Shown here: piece by piece, positions 35,988 to 46,678 of the stretch
How the letters are laid out: the number at the start of each line of letters is the position of its first letter
Position numbering within the stretch: position 1 is the first letter of the stretch
Assembly (NCBI RefSeq): GCF_040066175.1
Contig: NZ_JBEAAM010000019.1
Location: 8,528-72,527 of the forward strand
Reading direction: 5' to 3'
Length of the DNA stretch: 64,000 nt
DNA from: Solimonas sp040066175
GTDB lineage: Bacteria > Pseudomonadota > Gammaproteobacteria > Nevskiales > Nevskiaceae
Made by a program: the position numbers and the translations under genes
The notes under the pieces: model-generated
Told to the model about the DNA's origin: nothing
Database searches by the model: none
The model's input: only the letters and a program-made list of their open reading frames with translations

Positions 35988-36629
35988 ATGCTCACCATCG
36001 GTCTGACCGGCGGCGTCGCCAGTGGCAAGTCAACCGTGCAAGGCCGGTTCGCGGCGCTGGGCGTGCCGGTTCTGGACGCGGACCTCGTCGCACGCGAGGT
36101 CGTCGCGCCCGGACAGCCGGCGCTGGCCCGGATCGCCGCCGAGTTCGGCGCCGGGATGATCCTGCCGGACGGCACCCTCGACCGGCGGCGCATGCGTGAG
36201 CACGTGTTCGCGCATCCGGCCGAACGCCGGCGCCTGGAGGCGATCACGCACCCGGCGATCCGGGCGAGGATGCAGGCGTGGAAGGCCGCCCAGACCGCCC
36301 CTTACTGCGTACTCAGTGTGGCCATCCTCATCGAAGCCGGGATGCAGAGCCTGGTGGACCGCATCCTCGTGATCGATGTCCCCGAGGACGTGCAGCGGGA
36401 CCGGTTGTGCAGCCGCGACGGCATCACGACCGAGCTGGCCGCACAGATGCTGGCGGCGCAGCTGCCGAGGCAACGACGGTTGGCGGCCGCTAACGACGTC
36501 ATCGTCAACGCCGGCGATCTGCATACGCTCGAAGCTTGTGTCGAACTCCTGCACCGGCACTATCTCGACCTGGCGCGGCGTGGTCAGCCGCGGGCCGCCG
36601 GCCTGCGTTTGCCCGCTTCAGTGAACTAG
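35988..36629 (+). CDS. coaE: Dephospho-CoA kinase
   Basis: CoaE phosphorylates dephospho-CoA in the last step of coenzyme A synthesis. The 213-residue protein opens with the P-loop IGLTGGVASGKSTV. VLDADLVAREVV and THPAIRARM are conserved blocks of the kinase fold, and VIDVPEDVQRDRLCSRDG is the lid region. The C-terminus has the usual NAGDLHTLE. It lies nine bases after pilD, in the operon with pilBCD, as in many gammaproteobacteria. Confidence 0.95.
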   Translation: MLTIGLTGGVASGKSTVQGRFAALGVPVLDADLVAREVVAPGQPALARIAAEFGAGMILPDGTLDRRRMREHVFAHPAERRRLEAITHPAIRARMQAWKAAQTAPYCVLSVAILIEAGMQSLVDRILVIDVPEDVQRDRLCSRDGITTELAAQMLAAQLPRQRRLAAANDVIVNAGDLHTLEACVELLHRHYLDLARRGQPRAAGLRLPASVN

Positions 36630-36668
36630 GTCACAATCAATTTTTGATATTCGAGATGGGCGCCCGGC

Positions 36669-37445
36669 GTGACCTCAGCGGCAGCGGTGACCGCATTCGA
36701 ACAGCCCCTGACCGAACGGGTCCGCACCTTCCTGCGCCTGGAGTTCCTGTTTGCGCAGCATGCCCATCACCGCCGTGATTCCAGCGAGTTCGGCATCCGC
36801 GCGACGCTGACGACGCTGCTCGACACGCTCGTGGTGCTGTCGCGCTCCGACCTGAAGAACGACATCCTCAAGGAACTCAACGAGCAGCACGGCCATCTGA
36901 CCCGGCTCGCGGCCAAGCCCGGCGTGGACCCGCAGCGCCTGGACAGCGCGCTGACCGACATCCGCCGCGCGCAGAACGGCTTGCAGCAGCTGACGACGCA
37001 GTTTGCCGGCGCGCTGCTGCGTGAGAACGATTTTCTCAACGGCATCCTCAACCGCTCGGGCATTCCCGGCGGCACGTGTGGCTTCGACCTTCCGCACTAT
37101 CACTACTGGCTATCACAGCCTCACGAGCTGGTGCGGCGCGATCTCGACGCCTGGCACGCCGAGATCCACGCCTACGAGGTCGCCATCAACCTCTACCTGC
37201 ACATGCTGCGCGCCAGCATCGAGCCACGGCCGGCGGATGCGCGTGCAGGGATGTACGTCATCGCGCCGCCGGGCCCCTGTCAGATGATCCGCGTGCTGGT
37301 CGCGCAGGACTGCGGCGTCTATCCGGAGATCAGTGCCGGCAAGCACCGCTGCACGGTGCGCTTCATGAACGCGCGCAATGCCAGCGCGCGCGCGCAGCAG
37401 GCGACGAACGACATTCCCTTCCAGATCCAGTTCTGCGCACTGTGA
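36669..37445 (+). CDS. zapD: Cell division protein ZapD
   Basis: ZapD bundles FtsZ filaments at the Z-ring. The 258-residue product has the N-terminal FEQPLTERVRTFLRLEFLF, a helical middle and SGIPGGTCGFDLPHYHYWLSQP, plus the C-terminal beta-domain with PFQIQFCAL, all typical of the ZapD/YacF family. The start is a GTG, either 36669 or 36687; no clear ribosome site separates them. Its stop overlaps yacG as GTGA, so the pair is coupled, in the order coaE-zapD-yacG known from E. coli. Confidence 0.92.
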   Translation: MTSAAAVTAFEQPLTERVRTFLRLEFLFAQHAHHRRDSSEFGIRATLTTLLDTLVVLSRSDLKNDILKELNEQHGHLTRLAAKPGVDPQRLDSALTDIRRAQNGLQQLTTQFAGALLRENDFLNGILNRSGIPGGTCGFDLPHYHYWLSQPHELVRRDLDAWHAEIHAYEVAINLYLHMLRASIEPRPADARAGMYVIAPPGPCQMIRVLVAQDCGVYPEISAGKHRCTVRFMNARNASARAQQATNDIPFQIQFCAL

Positions 37446-37657
37446 AGCCGACGCCGGACAAGGCCCGCGCAGGGCGCATCGCCGCGTGCCCGCAGTGCGG
37501 GAAATCGACGCGGCTGGACGCGCAGAATCCCTGGCGCCCGTTCTGCAGCGAACGCTGCAGGCTGATCGATCTCGGCGCCTGGTTCTCCGGCGAACGCCGC
37601 ATCGCCGACGAGGCGCCGGTGGATCCCTCCGCGCCGGCCCCTCAGTCCGACCAGTAG
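37442..37657 (+). CDS. yacG: DNA gyrase inhibitor YacG
   Basis: YacG is a small zinc protein that binds GyrB. The 71-residue product carries the zinc ligands ACPQCGK and FCSERCRLIDLGAW, which is the family signature. The GTG start overlaps the zapD stop. Its 3' end overlaps the convergent Nudix-ThiE gene by 16 bp, which is uncommon. Confidence 0.93.
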   Translation: MKPTPDKARAGRIAACPQCGKSTRLDAQNPWRPFCSERCRLIDLGAWFSGERRIADEAPVDPSAPAPQSDQ

Positions 37658-38607
37658 GCCGAGATCCCGGCAACGCCCTGCGCGTAGGCCGCGAAGGCCT
37701 GCGCCAGGTCGCGCGGGCCGACGCCGCCCAGGGCATACACCGGCAGGCCGGCATACTGCGCCGCATCGGCGAAGGCCGGCCAGCCGATCGGCGTGGCACC
37801 GGGATGGCTGCGTGTCTCCTGCACCGGCCCCAGCACCGCGGCATCGAATCCGGCCTGGGCGGCGCGGCGGAGTTCTTCCGGGCCGTGGCAGGACGCCAGC
37901 TGCAGCGCGGGTCCGCCCTCAGCGCGCGCAGCGCGGCCGGCCAGCATCGCGGCACTCGCGTGCCAGCCGTCCGCACCCAGTTGCACGGCCGCGACCGGAT
38001 CGCGGTCCAGAATCATGCGCAGACCCTGCGCCTGGACATGCGGCATCAGCGCACGGGCGCAGCGTCGGTAAGCCGCGTCGTCGAGTCGCGGCAGGCGCAG
38101 ACGCAGGAGTGCGCCGGGCGGCAGACGCACCAGGCGCGGCAGCAGCCAGGGCAGGGTCGCGTCGGGGGGCGTGAAGACATAGTGCTCGGGCAACAGCAGC
38201 GCACGCACGGTCGGCCACACGGTCGGCAGCGCCTGCGGCCAGGCCTGCAGCCGGCCGGCCGGCACCCACGCGAAGCTCTGTCCCTCGCGGCCATGCGGCT
38301 CCCCGGAGAAACGCGTGACCAGCCAGGTGTCGAGCAGGACCGTGCGATTGCTGTACTCGTGGCGGAAGCGGATCAGCGGACGCGCATCCTCGACGGTGAT
38401 GCCCAGTTCCTCGTGCAGCTCGCGCGACAGCGCTGCGCGCGGCGGTTCGCCCGCTTCGATCTTGCCGCCCGGGAACTCCCAGCAACCCGCCGCGATCTTG
38501 CCTTCGGGCCTCTGCGCCAGCAGCACCTCGCCCGATGGCTGCCGCAACACCCCGCAGGCCACATGGATCAAGGGCCGGGAACCGGAGGCGGCGACAGCGT
38601 CGGCCAT
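37642..38607 (-). CDS. Nudix (MutT) hydrolase fused to a ThiE/TenI-like domain
   Basis: The 321-residue protein has an N-terminal Nudix domain with the full box GX5EX7REUXEEXGU at residues 48-70 (Gly48, Glu54, Arg62, Glu63, Glu66, Glu67, Gly69). MutT enzymes clear 8-oxo-dGTP from the nucleotide pool. The C-terminal half (about 145-321) resembles thiamine phosphate synthase/TenI barrels, with GADGWHASAAM, the ASCHGPEELRRA block, VLGPVQETRSHPG and VYALGGVGPRDL. The ATG at 38607 was chosen; the frame extends upstream through a GATTCCC repeat array, and using it would put the repeat in the protein. It lies 46 bp after argJ on the same strand. Fusions of this type are known in gammaproteobacteria. 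Confidence 0.85.
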   Translation of the reverse strand: MADAVAASGSRPLIHVACGVLRQPSGEVLLAQRPEGKIAAGCWEFPGGKIEAGEPPRAALSRELHEELGITVEDARPLIRFRHEYSNRTVLLDTWLVTRFSGEPHGREGQSFAWVPAGRLQAWPQALPTVWPTVRALLLPEHYVFTPPDATLPWLLPRLVRLPPGALLRLRLPRLDDAAYRRCARALMPHVQAQGLRMILDRDPVAAVQLGADGWHASAAMLAGRAARAEGGPALQLASCHGPEELRRAAQAGFDAAVLGPVQETRSHPGATPIGWPAFADAAQYAGLPVYALGGVGPRDLAQAFAAYAQGVAGISAYWSD

Positions 38608-38618
38608 GTGTGCCTCTA

Positions 38619-38648
38619 CGATTCCCGGTTCTCCATTCCCGATTCCCG
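38619..38648. repeat. GATTCCC heptamer array, argJ/Nudix intergenic
   Basis: CGATTCCCGGTTCTCCATTCCCGATTCCCG contains three full or near GATTCCC units and one degenerate one, in a 46-bp gap between argJ and the Nudix-ThiE gene. The unit is the same as the perfect four-copy arrays in murB and murD. Confidence 0.85.
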
Positions 38649-38653
38649 TACGC

Positions 38654-39874
38654 TCACGTGCGGTACTCGGCATTGATCTTCACGTAGTCGTAGCTGAAGT
38701 CACAGGTCCACACGGTGGTTTCGGCGACGCCGCGTCCGAGGCCGATCGAGATCGTGAACTCGTCCTTGGCGACCACCGCGGCGCCGAGCGCTTCGCGATA
38801 CTCGGGGTGCGGCTCGCCGCCGGCGATCAGCTGCACGTCGTCGAGCGCCACGCTGACCGTGCGCGCCTCCAGGCCGGGCACGCCGGCCTTGCCGATCGCC
38901 ATGACGATGCGTCCCCAGTTGGCATCCGAGGCGAACATCGCGGTCTTGACCAGCGGCGAATGCGCCACCGACAGCGCGACCTGCCGCGCTTCCCTGGCAT
39001 CGCGTGCCCCATGCACGCGGATCGTGATGAACTTGGTCGCCCCCTCGCCGTCACGGACGATCGCGTGTGCCAGCTCGCGGCAGACGTCGTGGATCGCGGC
39101 GGCCACCACGGCATAGTCCGGATGTGAGACATCGACATCCTCGCTCCCGGTCCGTGCAGTGGCGAACAGCATGCAGGCGTCATTGGTCGAGGTGTCGCCA
39201 TCGACGGTGACGCAGTTGAAGGTCCGGGCGACCGCGTCCTCCAGCGCGCGCCGGACCGCCGACGGCGTCAGGCGTGCATCGGTGCCGACATAGGCCAGCA
39301 TCGTCGCCATGTCCGGGTGGATCATGCCGACGCCCTTGGCGATGCCGGTGACGGTGATCTCGCCCTGCGAGGTGGCGACCTTGCGTGTCGCGCCCTTGGG
39401 CACGGTGTCGGTGGTCATGATCGCGCGCATCGCATCGGTCCAGCCGTCGGCGCGCAGATCCTGCGCCGCGCGGGGGATTGCCGCGGTCATGCGCTGCAGC
39501 GGCAACCGCTGACCGATCACGCCCGTCGAGAACGGCAGCACCTGGTCCGCGCCGCAGCCGAGCGCCTGCGCCGCCGCGGCACAGCTGGCGCGCGCGTCCT
39601 CGACACCGCCGCTGCCTGTCGCCGCATTGGCATTGCCGGCATTGACCAGCAGCCCGCGGACCTGCGTCCCGGCGGCGAGCACCTGCCGACACAGCTGAAC
39701 CGGCGCAGCGGCGAATGCACTCTGCGTGAACACACCGGCGACCCGGCTGCCGGCGGCGAGCTCGATCAACAGCAGATCCTTGCGGCCTGGCTTCTTGATC
39801 GCGGCCTCGGCCACACCCAGCCGGACGCCGGGCACCGGATGGAGAAACTCGGGGACTCGCAGGTTGACGGCCAT
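38654..39874 (-). CDS. argJ: Glutamate N-acetyltransferase/ornithine acetyltransferase
   Basis: ArgJ moves the acetyl group from N-acetylornithine to glutamate, and may also use acetyl-CoA, in arginine synthesis. At 406 residues it is of normal length. The self-cleavage site is the Thr in MIHPDMATMLAY, upstream of which comes GIAKGVGM. VNAGNANAATG and FNCVTVDGDTSTND are conserved blocks, and SYDYVKINAEYRT is the normal C-terminus. The ATG at 39874 was used. It is 88 bp after the secA stop, with a terminator between them. Confidence 0.96.
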   Translation of the reverse strand: MAVNLRVPEFLHPVPGVRLGVAEAAIKKPGRKDLLLIELAAGSRVAGVFTQSAFAAAPVQLCRQVLAAGTQVRGLLVNAGNANAATGSGGVEDARASCAAAAQALGCGADQVLPFSTGVIGQRLPLQRMTAAIPRAAQDLRADGWTDAMRAIMTTDTVPKGATRKVATSQGEITVTGIAKGVGMIHPDMATMLAYVGTDARLTPSAVRRALEDAVARTFNCVTVDGDTSTNDACMLFATARTGSEDVDVSHPDYAVVAAAIHDVCRELAHAIVRDGEGATKFITIRVHGARDAREARQVALSVAHSPLVKTAMFASDANWGRIVMAIGKAGVPGLEARTVSVALDDVQLIAGGEPHPEYREALGAAVVAKDEFTISIGLGRGVAETTVWTCDFSYDYVKINAEYRT

Positions 39875-39885
39875 GGTGCTGCACC

Positions 39886-39915
39886 CAAACAAAAAGGCGC
39901 CCGAATGCGGACGCC
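39886..39915 (-). terminator. Rho-independent terminator after secA
   Basis: On the minus strand GGCGTCC-GCATTC-GGGCGCC forms a 7-bp stem with one mismatch, followed by TTTTTGTTTG. It lies about 47 bp past the secA stop, just before the argJ start. Confidence 0.82.
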
Positions 39916-39962
39916 TCGATATTGTGCGACGCTTCGCTGGCGCAGGCCAGCCTCGCCGTTCC

Positions 39963-42734
<2,772 letters not shown>

Positions 42735-42820
42735 AGATTCCGATTCTGACCGCGCCGTGCGCAGGGTGATGGATCGTCGTATTGCCGCCGACGAGGCCCG
42801 GCGGCCAATCAAGGGCGCGT

Positions 42821-42826
42821 ATTATG
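42821..42826 (-). promoter_or_regulatory. Possible -10 element of secA
   Basis: On the minus strand CATAAT lies about 87 bp upstream of the secA ATG, in a GC-rich 148-bp gap. No convincing -35 was found 16-18 bp upstream, so this is only a weak candidate. Confidence 0.3.
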
Positions 42827-42882
42827 CCTCGCCTTCGGACCGCGATCCGTGGATCGAGTTCTCAGCACCGCGGCCCCGTCGT

Positions 42883-43815
42883 TCAGCGCGCGGCGTGGAT
42901 GTACTGCTCGGGATCGACGATGTTGCCGTTGTAGAGGACTTCGAAGTGGACATGCGGTCCGGTGGACCGGCCCGACGAGCCCATCCTGGCGATGCGCTGT
43001 CCCTTGGACACCTTGTCGCCGGCGGCCACCAGCACCTGGCTGTTGTGGCCGTAGCGCGTCGTGTAGCCGTTACCGTGGTTGATCTCGACGAGGTTGCCGT
43101 AGCCGTCGCGCGGTCCCGCCTCGGTGACGATGCCGGCCGCCACCGACAGGACGTCGGCACCCGGACGCCCGGCGAAGTCGATGCCCTGATGACGGGTCAG
43201 GCGCCCGGTGAACGGATCGGTGCGCACACCGAACAGCGAGCTGATCCAGCCTCCGTCGATCGGCCAGCCGGACGGCCGGACCTCCTTCTGCATGCGGCTG
43301 GTCAGCAGCAGATCTTCCAGCACCCGGAACTGGCGCTCGCGGTCGGACAGCTGGCGCTCGAAATCGCCCAGCGATGCGAGCAGCGCGTCGAGGCCGCTGT
43401 CGCCGAGCACGGCGGACTCCGGGCCACCGATCGCCGGCGGCTGGTCGAAGTTGAACTCGCCGCGGTCGAGGCCGGCGATCTCGGTCAGCCGCTGGCCCGC
43501 GGCATCCAGGCGCAGAATGTGCGCCTGCAGCTGGGCGATGCGTCGTGCCAGCGCCGCGGAATTCTGCTCCGCCTGCGCCCGCGCGGCCTCCAGCGCGCTA
43601 CGCTGCAGCCGCACCTCCTCGGACCAGTTCGATACCAGTGCGGACGGCAGGCCCGCACCGGCGCCCAAGCCGCGTGACCAGAAACCCGCCGCGAAGGAAG
43701 CCGAGACGACCAGCAGCAGCGCGAGCACCAGCGGCAGCCAGCCCAGGACGTGGTGCAGATCTAGCGGAAACCGCCAAGTGCGGCCACGCTTATGGCTGAC
43801 GACGATGATGTCCAT
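42883..43815 (-). CDS. M23-family peptidase with coiled coil
   Basis: A 310-residue envelope protein. A short cytoplasmic tail is followed by one membrane helix (about residues 22-44), then a helical coiled-coil region (about 60-115). The LytM/M23 domain follows at about 185-300, with zinc ligands in HQGIDFAGRPG (His and Asp) and HVHFEV (second His pair). Such proteins cleave peptidoglycan cross-links or, when they lack ligands, activate amidases; here the metal ligands are present. It is divergent from dciA with a 9-bp gap between the chosen starts, so the two share the promoter region. Its place between secA and lpxC is typical of xanthomonads. Confidence 0.9.
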   Translation of the reverse strand: MDIIVVSHKRGRTWRFPLDLHHVLGWLPLVLALLLVVSASFAAGFWSRGLGAGAGLPSALVSNWSEEVRLQRSALEAARAQAEQNSAALARRIAQLQAHILRLDAAGQRLTEIAGLDRGEFNFDQPPAIGGPESAVLGDSGLDALLASLGDFERQLSDRERQFRVLEDLLLTSRMQKEVRPSGWPIDGGWISSLFGVRTDPFTGRLTRHQGIDFAGRPGADVLSVAAGIVTEAGPRDGYGNLVEINHGNGYTTRYGHNSQVLVAAGDKVSKGQRIARMGSSGRSTGPHVHFEVLYNGNIVDPEQYIHAAR

Positions 43816-43824
43816 GGGTGGCCA

Positions 43825-44160
43825 GTGATCTCCGATACAACCGAACCGCGAAACCTGAAGCAAATCCTCAGCCAGAACCCGCAACGCACGGGCGGCGTCA
43901 TCACGCGCGCCCAGCGGCTGGCCGACATCAATCGCTCCCTGCGCGACTGGTGCGACGAACCCTGGGTCCACCAGGTCCGCATCGCCAACATCCGTGGCGA
44001 CACCGCGGTCCTGTACGCATCATCCGCCCCCGCCCTGCTGCGCGCACGGCAACGGCAGCGCGCGCTGCTGGCCTGGCTCAAGACCCGTCACCTGCTTTCG
44101 TGCACCCGGATCGAAGCCAAGGTGCGCCCCCCGGTTACCGGCTCGATCGGCCGAGTGTAG
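43825..44160 (+). CDS. dciA: DciA-family (DUF721) replication helicase loader
   Basis: A 111-residue protein of the DUF721 family, whose member DciA helps load the replicative helicase DnaB. The conserved core is LRDWCDEPWVHQVRIANIRGDTAVLYASSAP, ending LLSCTRIEAKVRP. The GTG at 43825 is chosen because it avoids overlap with the divergent M23 gene; an ATG at 43792 would add 11 residues and overlap it. It ends 63 bp from the convergent lpxC stop. In xanthomonads dciA is often found next to lpxC and secA. Confidence 0.85.
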   Translation: MISDTTEPRNLKQILSQNPQRTGGVITRAQRLADINRSLRDWCDEPWVHQVRIANIRGDTAVLYASSAPALLRARQRQRALLAWLKTRHLLSCTRIEAKVRPPVTGSIGRV

Positions 44161-44223
44161 TCGGCCACGGCCGGTCGGCGCAAGCCAAGTGGCTGAAACT
44201 GCGGGTTTTCCCTGAGTGCCGGC

Positions 44224-45144
44224 TCAGGCGGCGGCGAGGCTGCCGCGCACGAATGAAATCGGCGCCGGACGCGTGGCGTCGTCGTAGGTGGTGAGCTCGA
44301 ACGCCGAAGGGTCCGCCAGCACGGCGCGCACCAGCTTGTTGTTCAGGGCATGCCCGGACTTGTAGGCGGTGAACGCGCCCACCACCGGGTGCCCGAGCAG
44401 GTACAGATCGCCGATCGCGTCGAGAATCTTGTGCCGCACGAACTCGTCCTCGTAGCGCAGGCCTTCGCGGTTGACCACGCGGTAATCGTCCAGCGCCACG
44501 ACATTGTCCAGGCTCGCGCCCAACCCCAGGTTCGCCGCGCGCAAGGTGTCGATCTCGCGCATGAAGCCGAACGTGCGCGCGCGACTGACCTCGCTCACAT
44601 AGCTGGTGGTCGAAAAGTCGATGACCGCGCTCTGGCCGGACGCGCGCAACGCCGGATGGCGGAAATCGATCGAGAACGTCAGGCGGAAACCGTCGTAGGG
44701 CTCGAAGCGCGCCCACTTGTCCGCGTCCTGCACCTGCACCGGCTGACGGATGCGCAGGAACTTCTTCGGCGCGTCCTGCTCGTGGATGCCGGCGGACTGG
44801 ATCAGGAACACGAAAGGCCCGGAGCTGCCGTCCATGATCGGCACCTCCGGCGAGGACAGTTCGACGACGCAGTTGTCGATGCCCAGGCCGGCGAAGGCCG
44901 ACATCAGGTGCTCGACGGTCATGATCTTGGTGCCGTCGTCGGCCACCAGCGTGCTGCACATCACCGCCTCGCGCAGCAGATGGGCCCGCGACGGCACCTC
45001 GACGACCGGGGACAGGTCGGTACGGCGGAACACGATGCCGGTGTCGGGGCCGGCCGGCAGCAACGACATGTACACCTTGCGGCCGGAATGCAGGCCGATG
45101 CCGCTGGCCCGCACGGCCTGCTTGAGGGTTCGTTGTCTGACCAT
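44224..45144 (-). CDS. lpxC: UDP-3-O-acyl-N-acetylglucosamine deacetylase LpxC
   Basis: LpxC catalyses the committed step of lipid A synthesis. The 306-residue protein has the zinc ligands at His79 (TVEHLMSA), His238 and Asp242 (RHKILDAIGDL), and His265 in KSGHALNNK. These positions equal the E. coli numbering. The ATG at 45144 gives MVRQRTLKQAV; the frame extends upstream without family likeness. It lies 155 bp downstream of ftsZ and closes the dcw gene run, as in other gammaproteobacteria. Confidence 0.97.
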   Translation of the reverse strand: MVRQRTLKQAVRASGIGLHSGRKVYMSLLPAGPDTGIVFRRTDLSPVVEVPSRAHLLREAVMCSTLVADDGTKIMTVEHLMSAFAGLGIDNCVVELSSPEVPIMDGSSGPFVFLIQSAGIHEQDAPKKFLRIRQPVQVQDADKWARFEPYDGFRLTFSIDFRHPALRASGQSAVIDFSTTSYVSEVSRARTFGFMREIDTLRAANLGLGASLDNVVALDDYRVVNREGLRYEDEFVRHKILDAIGDLYLLGHPVVGAFTAYKSGHALNNKLVRAVLADPSAFELTTYDDATRPAPISFVRGSLAAA

Positions 45145-45299
45145 CTCGCGTGTTTCGCTGTTCACCACCGGATACAAGAAGGGCGCGGCGTGGGTGGCAC
45201 GCTGCGCCCCATTGACACGCGAGTTTAACATGGCGTTCCGCGCTCACCCTGGCCGGGCCGCGGGGCCATGAATCGCCCCTGAACCGCGGTGACCGGCGG

Positions 45300-46517
45300 T
45301 CAGTCGGCCAGGTTACGCAGGAAGGTGGGGATGTTGATGATGTCGTCCCCCAGGTCTGGGAACGCCGCGCCGCCGCCGGCCGCGGCAACCTTGCGCTGGC
45401 GGTGGTAGGCCGGGATCTCCAGGTTCGCCGAACCCAGCGACGGCATCGCCGGCATGCCCGGCAGTGTCGTCTCCGGCCGCACGAAGGGAGCGACCTTGGG
45501 ATTCTGCGGCGTCGCCGGCGCGGCCTGTACGGCGTGCTTGGTGCCGGGCAGACCGGTGGCGACGACGGTCACGCGCAGCATGCCGTCGAGGTTCGGGTTC
45601 ATCGACATGCCGCACTTGGCATCGGCCTCGTCGGACGCGATCTCGGCGACGCGCGAGTTGATGTACTCGAGCTCCTCCATCGTCAGCGATTCGTCGCAGG
45701 TGACGTTGACGAGCAGGCCGCGGGCACCGTGCAGCTCGATGTCGTCCAGCAGCGGACTCGACAGTGCCATCTCGACCGCCTTCTCGGCGCGGCCCTCGCC
45801 GCTGGCCTGGCCGATGCCCATCATCGACATGCCGCGGTTCGACATGACCGTGCGCACGTCCGCGAAGTCCACGTTGACCAGGCCCGGCCGGGTGATCAGG
45901 TCGGAGATGCCCTGCACCGCGTTCTGCAGCACGTCGTTGGCCGCGCGGAAGCAGTTGAGCACCGTGATCTTCGTGCCGAGCACCAGCCCCAGCTTCTCGT
46001 TCGGGATCAGGATCAGCGAATCGCTGTACTGACGCAGCTCGTCGATACCCTTGAGCGCGACAGCCATGCGCTTCTTGCCCTCGTGCGCGAACGGCTTGGT
46101 CACGACCGCAACGGTCAGCACGCCCAGTTCCTTGGCGATCTGCGCAATCACCGGTGCCGCGCCGGTGCCGGTGCCGCCGCCCATGCCGGCGGTGACGAAC
46201 AGCAGGTCGGTACCCTCGATCATCTCGCGGATGCGGTCGCGGTCCTCCTCGGCGGCCTGGCGGCCGACATCGGGGTTGGAACCGGCACCCAGACCGCGCG
46301 TGATCTCCGCGCCCAGCTGCAGCTGGGCGGTCGGCGTGCAGCGCTCGAGGTGATCGCGATCGGTGTTGGCGCAGATGAACTCGACCCCGTCGATGCTCGC
46401 CTGCGCCATCTGATTGACGGTGTTGCAGCCACCGCCGCCGACGCCGATGACACGGATGACCGCGCGCTTGCGCTGGCCGTCTTCCAGTTCGAATACGTCT
46501 CGTGCTTGTCCGCCCAT
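45300..46517 (-). CDS. ftsZ: Cell division GTPase FtsZ
   Basis: FtsZ polymerises into the Z-ring. The 405-residue protein has the GTP-binding signature GMGGGTGTGAAP, the T3-region GVGGGGCN, the T7 synergy loop VDFADVRTVM, and the C-terminal peptide IPTFLRNLAD that binds FtsA and ZipA. The ATG at 46517 was chosen because AGGAG lies seven bases upstream and the N-terminus MGGQARDVFELED fits the family. GTG 46559 and ATG 46556 are in frame but have no such site. It has its own near-consensus promoter between ftsA and ftsZ. Confidence 0.97.
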   Translation of the reverse strand: MGGQARDVFELEDGQRKRAVIRVIGVGGGGCNTVNQMAQASIDGVEFICANTDRDHLERCTPTAQLQLGAEITRGLGAGSNPDVGRQAAEEDRDRIREMIEGTDLLFVTAGMGGGTGTGAAPVIAQIAKELGVLTVAVVTKPFAHEGKKRMAVALKGIDELRQYSDSLILIPNEKLGLVLGTKITVLNCFRAANDVLQNAVQGISDLITRPGLVNVDFADVRTVMSNRGMSMMGIGQASGEGRAEKAVEMALSSPLLDDIELHGARGLLVNVTCDESLTMEELEYINSRVAEIASDEADAKCGMSMNPNLDGMLRVTVVATGLPGTKHAVQAAPATPQNPKVAPFVRPETTLPGMPAMPSLGSANLEIPAYHRQRKVAAAGGGAAFPDLGDDIINIPTFLRNLAD

Positions 46518-46625
46518 CTGTCCGCTCCTGCGCGTGCGCGCGTTACGTGTTGCCATCACCCGTCGGTTCGCGCCGCACCGGCAGCGACGAACTCTGTTTT
46601 TTTATACCTACTACGCCGCAAATTT

Positions 46626-46654
46626 AATATAGATAAACACTGTGCCAATGTCAA
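46626..46654 (-). promoter_or_regulatory. Near-consensus sigma-70 promoter of ftsZ
   Basis: On the minus strand TTGACA (46654-46649), a 17-bp spacer and TATATT (46631-46626) form an almost perfect promoter inside an AT-rich island between ftsA and ftsZ. A run of T and A just upstream could act as an UP element. The predicted start lies about 100 bp before the ftsZ ATG, leaving a long leader. Confidence 0.88.
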
Positions 46655-46678
46655 CAAAAAATGTTCGGTATCTGCAAA

